A stretch of DNA of 64,000 nucleotides from VBAS01 sp963773465. Its GTDB lineage: Bacteria > Bacteroidota > Bacteroidia > Chitinophagales > Chitinophagaceae. The notes under the pieces were generated by a model. It saw only the letters and a list, made by a program, of their open reading frames with translations. It searched no databases and was not told the origin of the DNA. The stretch is taken from assembly GCA_963773465.1 (NCBI GenBank), contig CAVZBF010000001.1:372001-436000 (forward strand). The letters run 5' to 3'. The position numbers were made by a program, and so were the translations under genes. Below are positions 1-6,954 of this stretch, piece after piece (position 1 is the stretch's first letter; every line of letters begins with the position of its first letter).

Positions 1-369
1 GGTTCAGCGAACATTAATTATCCAAAAAATGATCTTTATAAAAACGGAACAGTGAGAAATGACAAACTAATAAAGATCATAACTCAAAAGTTCATTGCAC
101 AGGTTCCATGGGTTCCATTAGAGGCATGGAACGATCAAAGAAGATTAGGATTACCATTCTTTGAAAATGTAATGGTAGAAAATCCATTACCTAATCTTCC
201 TGCATTGAATTCCGGTAATTACATGACAAGTAATGTCAAGTTTTTCCCGCAACGTGTACGCTACCCATCTGGTTTGAAAAACAGTAATCCAAATGGCTAT
301 ACACAGGCTGTAGGATTTTTAGGCGGGCCCGATGAGGTGTTGACACCATTGTGGTGGGCTAAACACTAA
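1..369 (+). CDS. SusD/RagB-family outer-membrane lipoprotein, C-terminal part only
   Basis: The reading frame is open from base 1, so the gene begins outside the window; only the last 122 residues are present and no true start is visible (the GTG at 52 is internal). The segment 'ITQKFIAQVPWVPLEAWND' matches the C-terminal region of SusD-like proteins, and the same pattern (ITQKYI...VESWVDVRR, ending ...LWWNQ) is seen in the complete SusD homologue at 26740-28182, which ends in a comparable Trp-Trp tail. SusD proteins are surface lipoproteins that cap a SusC TonB-dependent channel and help capture substrate. The SusC partner is expected just upstream, outside the window. A strong terminator follows. 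Substrate cannot be inferred. Confidence 0.82.
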   Translation, partial: GSANINYPKNDLYKNGTVRNDKLIKIITQKFIAQVPWVPLEAWNDQRRLGLPFFENVMVENPLPNLPALNSGNYMTSNVKFFPQRVRYPSGLKNSNPNGYTQAVGFLGGPDEVLTPLWWAKH

Positions 370-427
370 TAAAACACGGAAAAATTTTTAAAGAGTAAAA
401 CTGACGGACATAAGCATAAGCAGTTTT

Positions 428-457
428 GGCTGACCATTCCTGGTCAGCCTTTTTTTT
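428..457 (+). terminator. Rho-independent terminator of the susD gene
   Basis: A perfect 9-bp stem (GGCTGACCA / TGGTCAGCC) with a 4-nt loop is followed directly by eight T. It lies 59 nt after the SusD stop codon and ends that transcription unit. Confidence 0.85.
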
Positions 458-520
458 GCAAGTGATTCCGGGTAATTATTTCAACAGGAAATAATTTTTC
501 TCATAGTTGTTTTTCGTATA

Positions 521-611
521 AATGTTCAATGCTCAATGTTCAATTTACAATGCTCAACTATCAGGTTTCATAAATTGAATATTGAGCATTGTTAGTTGAG
601 CATTGAACATT
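521..611. repeat. Long imperfect inverted repeat built of CAATGCT-type heptamers
   Basis: The outer arms 521-536 and 596-611 are perfect 16-bp inverted copies (AATGTTCAATGCTCAA / TTGAGCATTGAACATT). Inner arms 547-557 and 582-592 (ACAATGCTCAA / TTGAGCATTGT) are also perfect. The whole forms a nested hairpin of about 90 nt. The same CAATGCTCAATGCT tract reappears inside the RsmB-like gene near 63101-63138. Together with the element at 641-692 this accounts for most of the 408-bp gap between susD and gap. Confidence 0.7.
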
Positions 612-640
612 TAATCGCCAAATTGGCTTACAGAACCCTG

Positions 641-692
641 AACAGGAGCGTCGCAATTGGGCTTAATAGAATTACAAAAGCTGGCTACATAA
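641..692 (+). repeat. Dispersed GGAGCGTCGCAA element, copy A
   Basis: The sequence contains the core GGAGCGTCGCAA, then GCTTAATAGAATTAC, then AGCTGGCTACATAA. Related copies lie at 6851-6902 and 40189-40240 on the plus strand and 43196-43246 on the minus strand. All four are intergenic. No ORF lies inside it. Confidence 0.65.
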
Positions 693-777
693 AAATTGCT
701 TTCCTCGTAAATCAAACGAACTTATAAATCCGGTCTGTTCCTTACCTTCGCACCTCAAAATAAAATCTTAACTAATC

Positions 778-1785
778 ATGAGCACAGTTAAAGTTGCAAT
801 TAATGGTTTCGGACGTATCGGCCGTCTTGTTTACCGCCAGATATATAAAATGGATGGCATTGATGTAGTAGCTGTTAATGATCTTACCAGTCCAAAAGTA
901 TTGGCGCATCTTTTAAAGTATGATAGTGCACAGGGACGTTTTGATGCAGAAGTAAAAGCTACCGAGAATTCAATTGTCGTAAATGGTGATGATATAAAAA
1001 TATATGCACAAAAAGATCCTGCACAAATTCCATGGAAGGATCATAATGTTGATGTAGTGCTGGAGTGTACAGGTTTTTTTACTGATAAAACAAAAGCAGA
1101 AGCACATTTAAAAGCAGGTGCAAAAAAAGTGGTGATCAGCGCACCGGCCACCGGCGATCTGAAAACAATTGTATTCAATGTTAATCACAGTATTCTTGAT
1201 GGCAGCGAAACAATTATCAGTTGTGCAAGCTGTACTACAAATTGTCTGGCCCCAATGGCACAAGTGCTTGATGAAAAATTTGGAATTGTGAATGGTTTGA
1301 TGACAACAGTGCATGCATATACAAATGATCAGAATACACAGGATGCTCCGCATCCGAAAGGTGATCTTCGCCGTGCAAGAGCTGCTGCACAAAATATTGT
1401 TCCTAATAGTACCGGCGCTGCAAAAGCGATCGGTCTTGTATTGCCAAACCTGAAAGGAAAACTGGATGGCTCTGCGCAACGTGTTCCTACACTTACCGGT
1501 TCACTTACTGAAGTAACTGCAATGCTTGGTAAAAAAACTACTGTTGAAGAAGTAAATGCTGCGATGAAAGCTGCCAGCAACGAAAGCTTTGGTTATACAG
1601 AAGATGAAATTGTGAGCAGCGATGTCATAGGTATTAGTTTCGGTTCTTTGTTTGATGCCACGCAAACCAAAGTGCAAACTGTAGGTGATACGCAACTGGT
1701 AAGAACCGTAAGCTGGTATGATAATGAAATGAGTTATGTAAGCCAATTGGTTCGCACATTGCATTATTTTGCAAAACTTGATTAA
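778..1785 (+). CDS. gap: Type I glyceraldehyde-3-phosphate dehydrogenase
   Basis: This is a cytosolic glycolytic enzyme that oxidatively phosphorylates glyceraldehyde 3-phosphate to 1,3-bisphosphoglycerate using NAD. At 335 residues it has the standard family length. The Rossmann motif NGFGRIGR is at residues 9-16, the catalytic motif SCASCTTNCLAP places the nucleophilic cysteine at about residue 152, and the C-terminal WYDNEMSY motif is intact. The ATG at 778 gives the expected N-terminus MSTVKVAINGFGR. It is separated from pgk by a terminator, so the two consecutive glycolytic genes are adjacent but may be only partly co-transcribed. No frame damage is seen. Confidence 0.97.
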   Translation: MSTVKVAINGFGRIGRLVYRQIYKMDGIDVVAVNDLTSPKVLAHLLKYDSAQGRFDAEVKATENSIVVNGDDIKIYAQKDPAQIPWKDHNVDVVLECTGFFTDKTKAEAHLKAGAKKVVISAPATGDLKTIVFNVNHSILDGSETIISCASCTTNCLAPMAQVLDEKFGIVNGLMTTVHAYTNDQNTQDAPHPKGDLRRARAAAQNIVPNSTGAAKAIGLVLPNLKGKLDGSAQRVPTLTGSLTEVTAMLGKKTTVEEVNAAMKAASNESFGYTEDEIVSSDVIGISFGSLFDATQTKVQTVGDTQLVRTVSWYDNEMSYVSQLVRTLHYFAKLD

Positions 1786-1808
1786 ATAAATTATTTCATA
1801 ATAATATT

Positions 1809-1838
1809 AATGCCCCGGATTGTCTACGGGGCATTTTT
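1809..1838 (+). terminator. Terminator between gap and pgk
   Basis: The stem AATGCCCCG / CGGGGCATT (9 bp) with a 9-nt loop is followed by TTTTTG. It starts 23 nt after the gap stop codon. Confidence 0.85.
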
Positions 1839-1873
1839 GTTTCAGTTATTTTTGATGCTCCAAAATAGTTACT

Positions 1874-3067
1874 ATGTCAAAATTCTCAGATCATAATTTC
1901 AAAGGACAAAAAGCATTGATCCGTGTCGATTTCAATGTTCCGTTAAATGATAAATATGCGATCACTGATGATACAAGAATGAGAGCTGCTGTTCCTACTA
2001 TTCAAAAGATAATTAAAGATGGAGGCAGTGTTATATTAATGAGTCATCTTGGCCGCCCGAAAGATGGCCCAACAGAAAAATATTCTTTGAAACACCTGGT
2101 TGTGCATTTGAGAAGGTTGCTGAATGGCGAAACCGTTTTATTTGCTAATGATTGCATCGGTGAGGAAGCAATTAAAATGTCAGCCGATCTTCAACCCGGC
2201 GAAGTTTTATTATTGGAAAATCTTCGTTTTTATAAAGAAGAAGAAAAAGGAGATGAAGCCTTTGCCGAAAAACTAAGTAAGCTGGGTGATGTTTATGTAA
2301 ATGATGCATTTGGTACGGCACACCGGGCGCATGCATCCACTGCCGTTATTGCAAAATTTTTTCCCGGAGATAAAAAAATGTTTGGCTTGTTGATGGAAGC
2401 TGAAATAAAAAATGCAGACAAAGTTTTACATAATTCTGAAAAACCTTTTACTGCAATCATTGGCGGCGCTAAAGTTTCTGATAAAATTTTGATCATTGAA
2501 AATTTATTGGAAAGAGCAACTGACATCATTATCGGTGGCGGCATGGCGTATACTTTTCTAAAGGCTATGGGTGGAAAAATCGGTAATTCACTTTGCGAAG
2601 AAGATCGTCTTGACACTGCCGAAGAGATTATGAAAAAAGCGACAGAAAAAGGAGTTTGTATTCATCTGCCTCCTGATTCAATCATTGCCGATAAGTTTGA
2701 AGCAAATGCCGATACGTCAGATGCACCGAGCAATCATATTCCTGCGGGATGGATGGGACTGGATATTGGCCCGAATGCCTGTGACCAGTTTTGCAACATC
2801 ATCAAACGCAGTAAAACCATTTTATGGAATGGCCCGATGGGAGTTTTTGAAATGGAGAAATTCCGGCATGGCACCAAGGTGATTGCAAAGGCGGTTGCGG
2901 AGGCTACAAGCTCAGGAGCCTTTTCACTTGTTGGCGGCGGCGATAGTGTTGCGGCGGTCAATCAATTTGGGTTTGCTGATAAAATAAGTTATGTGAGCAC
3001 AGGTGGCGGTGCAATGCTTGAATATTTTGAAGGAAAAGAGTTGCCGGGCATTGCTGCGATCAAATAA
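1874..3067 (+). CDS. pgk: Phosphoglycerate kinase
   Basis: This enzyme transfers the acyl phosphate of 1,3-bisphosphoglycerate to ADP, the step after gap. At 397 residues it is full length. Visible signatures are the N-terminal VDFNVPL substrate-binding segment (residues 18-24), SHLGRP, the hinge-side AFGTAHRAHAS, and the C-terminal nucleotide-binding GGGDSVAAV loop. The start MSKFSDHNFKGQKALIRVDF is typical. The next gene begins only 11 nt downstream with no terminator between, so that secreted protein is probably co-transcribed. Confidence 0.97.
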   Translation: MSKFSDHNFKGQKALIRVDFNVPLNDKYAITDDTRMRAAVPTIQKIIKDGGSVILMSHLGRPKDGPTEKYSLKHLVVHLRRLLNGETVLFANDCIGEEAIKMSADLQPGEVLLLENLRFYKEEEKGDEAFAEKLSKLGDVYVNDAFGTAHRAHASTAVIAKFFPGDKKMFGLLMEAEIKNADKVLHNSEKPFTAIIGGAKVSDKILIIENLLERATDIIIGGGMAYTFLKAMGGKIGNSLCEEDRLDTAEEIMKKATEKGVCIHLPPDSIIADKFEANADTSDAPSNHIPAGWMGLDIGPNACDQFCNIIKRSKTILWNGPMGVFEMEKFRHGTKVIAKAVAEATSSGAFSLVGGGDSVAAVNQFGFADKISYVSTGGGAMLEYFEGKELPGIAAIK

Positions 3068-3078
3068 TCAAAATATAA

Positions 3079-4176
3079 ATGAGATATACGTTCTTCCTAT
3101 ATCTCTTATCGATCTTCAGTTTTTCCTTATCCGCACAAAAAGCAGATACATGGACCGCTTTTTGGAATAAGGATACTACGCTTTTTGGTTATAAAGATGG
3201 AACCGGAAAAGTTCGGATCGAACCAAAATTTTCTCACTTTAGTTTTCCCAACAAATTTGATGACATTATTTCTGTAACCCAGGAAAAAAATGGTGTTGTC
3301 AAAAGTTTTTATTTAACTAAAGCCGGTAAAGTTGTAGGAAGAGACAGCATGTTCTTTGGTGAAGAAACTGATTGTGAAAGCGAAGGCTTTATCAGGTTTA
3401 AAGTTAAACCGACCGAAAAAGTTGGCTTGTTCAACAGAAAAGGCGAGATCGTAATCCCGGCCGGGTATGATGCATTGTCCAAAGTGAAAAATGGAATGGT
3501 TTGGGCTTTAAAAGATGGGACTAAAAAATATTGGGATGAAGGCAAAGAATCAGGTTGTCATCATTACTCATGGGTTGGTGGCGAGGGCTACTTGCTAGAT
3601 ACGAATAATAAAGTATTGATTGAAAATTTCAGGTATAATGAAAATATCAACTTTCATTCCTTATTAAAAACAGCTTTCCCGGGTACGGACAGTACAAGAC
3701 TGAGTGTTGTGGCAAAAGATGGAATGTATTACTCCTTTATAAGATATAAAAAGGAGTTTGAAAAATGGCTCAAAACAAATTTGCTTGATGCATTCACATA
3801 TGATAATTTACTTGCCGCCACTTATGAAAAGGTTACTTATTATGATGAATCAGAAGGCTGGGTAAGCAAACCAAAGAAAGCTTTTCTTGATAAGAACTTC
3901 GAAACGATCAAGTCGAAATTGATCGCTTTAAAATCACGGACCTGTCATTTTAATATTTTCGAAGACTCACTTAACGGGTTTATTTATGAAGATGCCGCGT
4001 ATTCAGATTATTTCGATAATTGTGGCAATGCAAAAGAATGGATGTATCCTGTTATGGGTGTCGTTATTACATACGATTTTAAAAAGGATCTTCACCAGGA
4101 CCACTTTGACTTCCTTCGCACTGCAAACGGGTATAAACTTCTATCCGTGTCCTTCAGCCGGACACCGATAAAGTGA
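3079..4176 (+). CDS. Secreted WG-repeat-like protein of unknown function
   Basis: A 365-residue protein with an N-terminal signal peptide (MRYTFFLYLLSIFSFSLSAQ). Residues about 35-165 hold degenerate WG-type repeats, seen as 'FGYKDGTGKVRIEPKFS' and 'VGLFNRKGEIVIPAGYDAL', the beta-strand pattern of KWG/WG-repeat proteins that are common in the periplasm or on the surface of Bacteroidota. The C-terminal half has no recognised domain. It follows pgk at 11 nt, but the functional link is unclear. The family call is moderately sure; no function can be assigned. Confidence 0.8.
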   Translation: MRYTFFLYLLSIFSFSLSAQKADTWTAFWNKDTTLFGYKDGTGKVRIEPKFSHFSFPNKFDDIISVTQEKNGVVKSFYLTKAGKVVGRDSMFFGEETDCESEGFIRFKVKPTEKVGLFNRKGEIVIPAGYDALSKVKNGMVWALKDGTKKYWDEGKESGCHHYSWVGGEGYLLDTNNKVLIENFRYNENINFHSLLKTAFPGTDSTRLSVVAKDGMYYSFIRYKKEFEKWLKTNLLDAFTYDNLLAATYEKVTYYDESEGWVSKPKKAFLDKNFETIKSKLIALKSRTCHFNIFEDSLNGFIYEDAAYSDYFDNCGNAKEWMYPVMGVVITYDFKKDLHQDHFDFLRTANGYKLLSVSFSRTPIK

Positions 4177-4281
4177 TCATGCAAGTAATTATGTCATAAA
4201 ATTTAAAATGGCCCCTGATTTGAGCATGGGCTTTAGTATTTTTAAAAGACTTAATTTTAAACCCACTAAAAATTTAAAACC

Positions 4282-4875
4282 ATGAAAGGTACTCGTAATC
4301 TAACATTATTGATCATATTGGGTCTTGTTCTTATTCTTGGAGTTTGGAGTTGCAGTGGATATAATAGCCTGGTAAAGCAAGATGAAAGTTTGAAAAAATC
4401 CTGGAACAATGTGCAGACGGAGTATCAAAAGCGATATGATCTTGTAGATAATCTTGTAAACACAGTAAAAGGTGCTGCCAAATTTGAGCAGGAAACGTTG
4501 ACCCAGGTGATCAATGCAAGGTCAAAAGCTTCTTCTATACAGTTAAATGCAGATCAGCTTACACCGGAAAATATTCAAAAGTTTGACCAGGCACAATCGG
4601 AACTAAGCGGTTCATTAAGCCGTTTGCTTGTTTCCGTAGAGAGATACCCTGAGCTGAAAGCCACTCAAAACTTTTTACAATTGCAGAATCAGCTTGAGGG
4701 AATTGAAAATGACGTTAGGATTTCACGAACCAAGTTTAATGAATCTGTAAATGCTTACAATACGAAGGTCAGGTCATTTCCTACAAATCTATTTGCGGGA
4801 ATGTTTGGCTTCAGCGCAAAGGAAGGATTCCAGGCAGACAAGGGAGCAGAGAAGGCGCCTAAAGTTCAGTTTTAA
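4282..4875 (+). CDS. LemA family protein (first of a tandem pair)
   Basis: A 197-residue protein with an N-terminal hydrophobic anchor (LTLLIILGLVLILGVWSC) that may be a membrane segment or a lipoprotein signal ending at Cys. It continues into the LemA core: YNSLVKQDE, WNNVQTEYQKRYDLVDNLV, and ARSKASSI coiled-coil helices, and the C-terminal NTKVRSFPTNLFAGMFGF motif. LemA proteins are envelope helical-bundle proteins whose precise role is not settled. Four genes run in line (LemA, LemA, TPM, TPM) with gaps of -4 to +6 nt, which indicates one operon. Confidence 0.93.
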   Translation: MKGTRNLTLLIILGLVLILGVWSCSGYNSLVKQDESLKKSWNNVQTEYQKRYDLVDNLVNTVKGAAKFEQETLTQVINARSKASSIQLNADQLTPENIQKFDQAQSELSGSLSRLLVSVERYPELKATQNFLQLQNQLEGIENDVRISRTKFNESVNAYNTKVRSFPTNLFAGMFGFSAKEGFQADKGAEKAPKVQF

Positions 4876-4878
4876 CCA

Positions 4879-5460
4879 ATGAGGAAATTTCTTATTCCCA
4901 TAATCGTTCTTGCTGTACTGATCCTTTACTTTGGCATTACTTATAATTCACTTGTAAAGAAAGAAGAGAAAGTAAATCAACATTGGTCTGATCTGCAAAG
5001 CACTTACCAGCGGAGACTGGACCTTATTCCAAACTTAGTGAGTGTAGTAAAGGGAGTTTCAGAATTTGAGAGATCTGTGTTGGAAAAGGTGGCTGAAGCA
5101 AGGAGTAATGCGTTGGCTGGAACCGGGCAAAAAGAAGTGAACGGGGAAAATTATAAGAGACAAAAACAATTACAGGATTCACTGGCAGTAAATGTAAATA
5201 GAATGATCTTGCTTATTGAAGCATATCCGGAATTGCAGGCACTCAAATCTTATCTTGCTTTGCAGGATCAACTGGTAGGAACAGAAAGAAGAATTGTTGT
5301 TGCCGCAAGAGATTTTAATGAATCTGTTTATGATTACAATAGATCGGTAAGAGCATTTCCAAGAAATATTGTAGCAGGTATAAGCGGCTTCGCGCAAAAA
5401 GAAGGATTTGAAAGCGTGGCCGGTGCTGAAAAACCAATAGAAGTAAAATTTAATAAATGA
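4879..5460 (+). CDS. LemA family protein (second of a tandem pair)
   Basis: A 193-residue paralogue of the preceding gene, starting 3 nt after its stop codon. It has an N-terminal membrane helix (IPIIVLAVLILYFGI) and the same core: YNSLVKKEEKVNQHW, YQRRLDLIPNLVSVV, ARSNAL, and the ending RAFPRNIVAGISGFAQKEGF. The stop codon overlaps the next start (ATGA at 5457-5460), so translation is probably coupled to the TPM-domain gene. Tandem duplication of LemA is inferred from the similarity and adjacency. Confidence 0.93.
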   Translation: MRKFLIPIIVLAVLILYFGITYNSLVKKEEKVNQHWSDLQSTYQRRLDLIPNLVSVVKGVSEFERSVLEKVAEARSNALAGTGQKEVNGENYKRQKQLQDSLAVNVNRMILLIEAYPELQALKSYLALQDQLVGTERRIVVAARDFNESVYDYNRSVRAFPRNIVAGISGFAQKEGFESVAGAEKPIEVKFNK

Positions 5461-5918
5461 GTTTGTTTTCATTTTTTAAAAAGAAAGATTTTTTTTCTGA
5501 AGAAGAAAAGCTTCAGATCGTGGAAGCTGTTCGCAAGGCAGAGCGGAGAACAAGTGGGGAGGTAAGAGTATTCGTTGAGGACCGCTGCAGTTATATGGAT
5601 GCCATCGACAGGGCCAAAGAAATTTTTGCTGAATTAAAAATGAATGAAACCGCTGACCGGAATGCTGTGTTGCTGTACATTGCTTTGAAAGATAAACAGC
5701 TTGCTGTTTTTGGTGATGAAGGAATTCACAGCAAACTGGGCAATGATTATTGGAATGCTGAAGTAAAAAAAATGATCAGCAATTTTAATAGAGAAAATTA
5801 TGCGGAAGGTATACAGGAGGTGGTGACAGATATAGGCGAAGCGCTGACACAACTTTTTCCTTATAATAATGATACGGATAAAAATGAATTGCCGGATGAT
5901 ATCGTATTCGGTAAATAA
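5457..5918 (+). CDS. TPM-domain protein without signal peptide
   Basis: A 153-residue protein. Residues about 15-140 match the TPM (TLP18.3/Psb32/MOLO-1) fold: 'EKLQIVEAVRKAERRTSGE', then AVLLYIALKDKQLAVFGDEGI and a terminal helical segment ending ALTQLFP. There is no signal peptide or transmembrane segment, so it probably faces the cytoplasm, unlike its partner at 5925. The start overlaps the LemA stop by 4 nt. This LemA-TPM gene pairing recurs in many bacteria, but the biochemical role is unproven. Confidence 0.88.
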   Translation: MSLFSFFKKKDFFSEEEKLQIVEAVRKAERRTSGEVRVFVEDRCSYMDAIDRAKEIFAELKMNETADRNAVLLYIALKDKQLAVFGDEGIHSKLGNDYWNAEVKKMISNFNRENYAEGIQEVVTDIGEALTQLFPYNNDTDKNELPDDIVFGK

Positions 5919-5924
5919 GATTGC

Positions 5925-6695
5925 ATGAAAAGATTTTTCCTTTTTCTTTCGTTATTTGTTTCAGTTTGTGTTCATGCACAAACCGATGTTGTTCCGAAAA
6001 AGCCGTCCTCAGCGGTAGGACTTGTATTGGATCAAACAAATACACTTACACCAGAGCAGCAATCGGCGCTCAGAGAGAAATTGAATGCTTATGATAGAAG
6101 TACTTCCAATCAAATAGCGATTGTTATTATTCCGGCATTAAAAGGAAATTCTATAGAAGATGTCGGGTTGCAAATATTAAGAACATGGGGTGTAGGCGGC
6201 CAGGCTGATAAAGACAATGGTGTTGTTCTTTTAGTAGCAAAAAATGATAAGAAAGTAAGAGTTGAAGTTGGATATGGACTTGAAGGGGCTGTTACAGATT
6301 ATGTCGCTTCATCAATTATTCAAAATAATATTCAACCCAATTTCAGAGAAGGGAATTATTATCGCGGACTTACTGAAGCAGTAGATGAAATAATTAAAGC
6401 TGCCGAAGGCAGGTATACAGCGCCGGAAGGATATGGTAAAGGCAAAGGGATAAAAAAATGGCATATCATTCTTGCAGCAATTATTATTTGGATGATCATT
6501 GGAGCGATTGGAAGAGGTGGAAGAGGTGGTGGTTTTGCTTCCCGCCGCGGCTATAGCAATTGGGGCGGACCTATTTGGTGGGGCGGAGGTTTCGGAAGCG
6601 GAGGTGGTGGTGGATGGTCCGGCGGTGGAGGCGGTGGCTTTGGAGGGTTTGGTGGTGGAAGTGGTGGTGGTGGTGGGGCCAGCGGGAGTTGGTAA
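5925..6695 (+). CDS. TPM-domain membrane protein with glycine-rich tail (YgcG-like)
   Basis: A 256-residue protein: signal peptide (MKRFFLFLSLFVSVCVHAQ), TPM domain at residues about 30-165 (DQTNTLTPEQQSALREKL, NQIAIVIIPALKG, DNGVVLLVAKNDKKVRVEVG), one transmembrane helix (WHIILAAIIIWMIIGAIG) and a C-terminal low-complexity Gly/Ser/Trp tail ending GGGGGASGSW. This arrangement is classic for the YgcG/TPM family. It is the last gene of the LemA-TPM operon. The TPM domain is predicted to lie in the periplasm, complementary to the signal-less TPM protein upstream. Confidence 0.9.
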   Translation: MKRFFLFLSLFVSVCVHAQTDVVPKKPSSAVGLVLDQTNTLTPEQQSALREKLNAYDRSTSNQIAIVIIPALKGNSIEDVGLQILRTWGVGGQADKDNGVVLLVAKNDKKVRVEVGYGLEGAVTDYVASSIIQNNIQPNFREGNYYRGLTEAVDEIIKAAEGRYTAPEGYGKGKGIKKWHIILAAIIIWMIIGAIGRGGRGGGFASRRGYSNWGGPIWWGGGFGSGGGGGWSGGGGGGFGGFGGGSGGGGGASGSW

Positions 6696-6800
6696 GTGTT
6701 GAATAGAATTACAGGGCGATGAAAGGATTGCGATCCTTCAGTACTTCGTCCTCAAGTTTGGAATAAAGCTTCGCTTATTTTTCACTTGTGCTCTGGATAA

Positions 6801-6818
6801 TCCCGATAATTATCGGGA
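6801..6818. repeat. 18-bp perfect palindrome TCCCGATAATTATCGGGA
   Basis: A perfect inverted repeat in the intergenic region after the TPM operon. A variant with centre GC is found at 63626-63643 inside the RsmB-like gene, and a degenerate version with an interrupted centre at 12071-12089 in the rRNA leader. Confidence 0.6.
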
Positions 6819-6850
6819 GCGACGCTATTGCTGAATGGAGAGTATAAGAT

Positions 6851-6902
6851 GAACGGAGCGTCGCAACAGAAGATGATAAGAATTACCGGAGCTGGTATAA
6901 AA
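6851..6902 (+). repeat. Dispersed GGAGCGTCGCAAC element, copy B
   Basis: The core ACGGAGCGTCGCAACAG is followed by GATGATAAGAATTACC and GAGCTGGTATAA, matching the copies at 641, 40189 and (inverted) 43196. It lies between the TPM operon and the convergent M1 peptidase. Confidence 0.65.
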
Positions 6903-6910
6903 AAATAAAA

Positions 6911-6940
6911 AAAACCTCTCACAAGTTGAGAGGTTTTTTA
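6911..6940. terminator. Bidirectional terminator between converging operons
   Basis: The stem ACCTCTCA / TGAGAGGT with a 5-nt loop has an A-run on its left and a T-run on its right, so it can end both the LemA-TPM operon (plus) and the M1 peptidase gene (minus). Confidence 0.85.
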
Positions 6941-6954
6941 TTTATAGTAGATAA

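Noticed and set aside
1108..1764. Minus-strand ORFs of 83-123 residues over gap
   Set aside because: They lie antisense to a well-conserved enzyme, have Cys/His-rich or low-complexity sequence, and match no family.
6499..6702. Gly/Val/Glu-rich ORF overlapping the TPM tail
   Set aside because: It is a frame shadow of the glycine-rich tail of the TPM protein.
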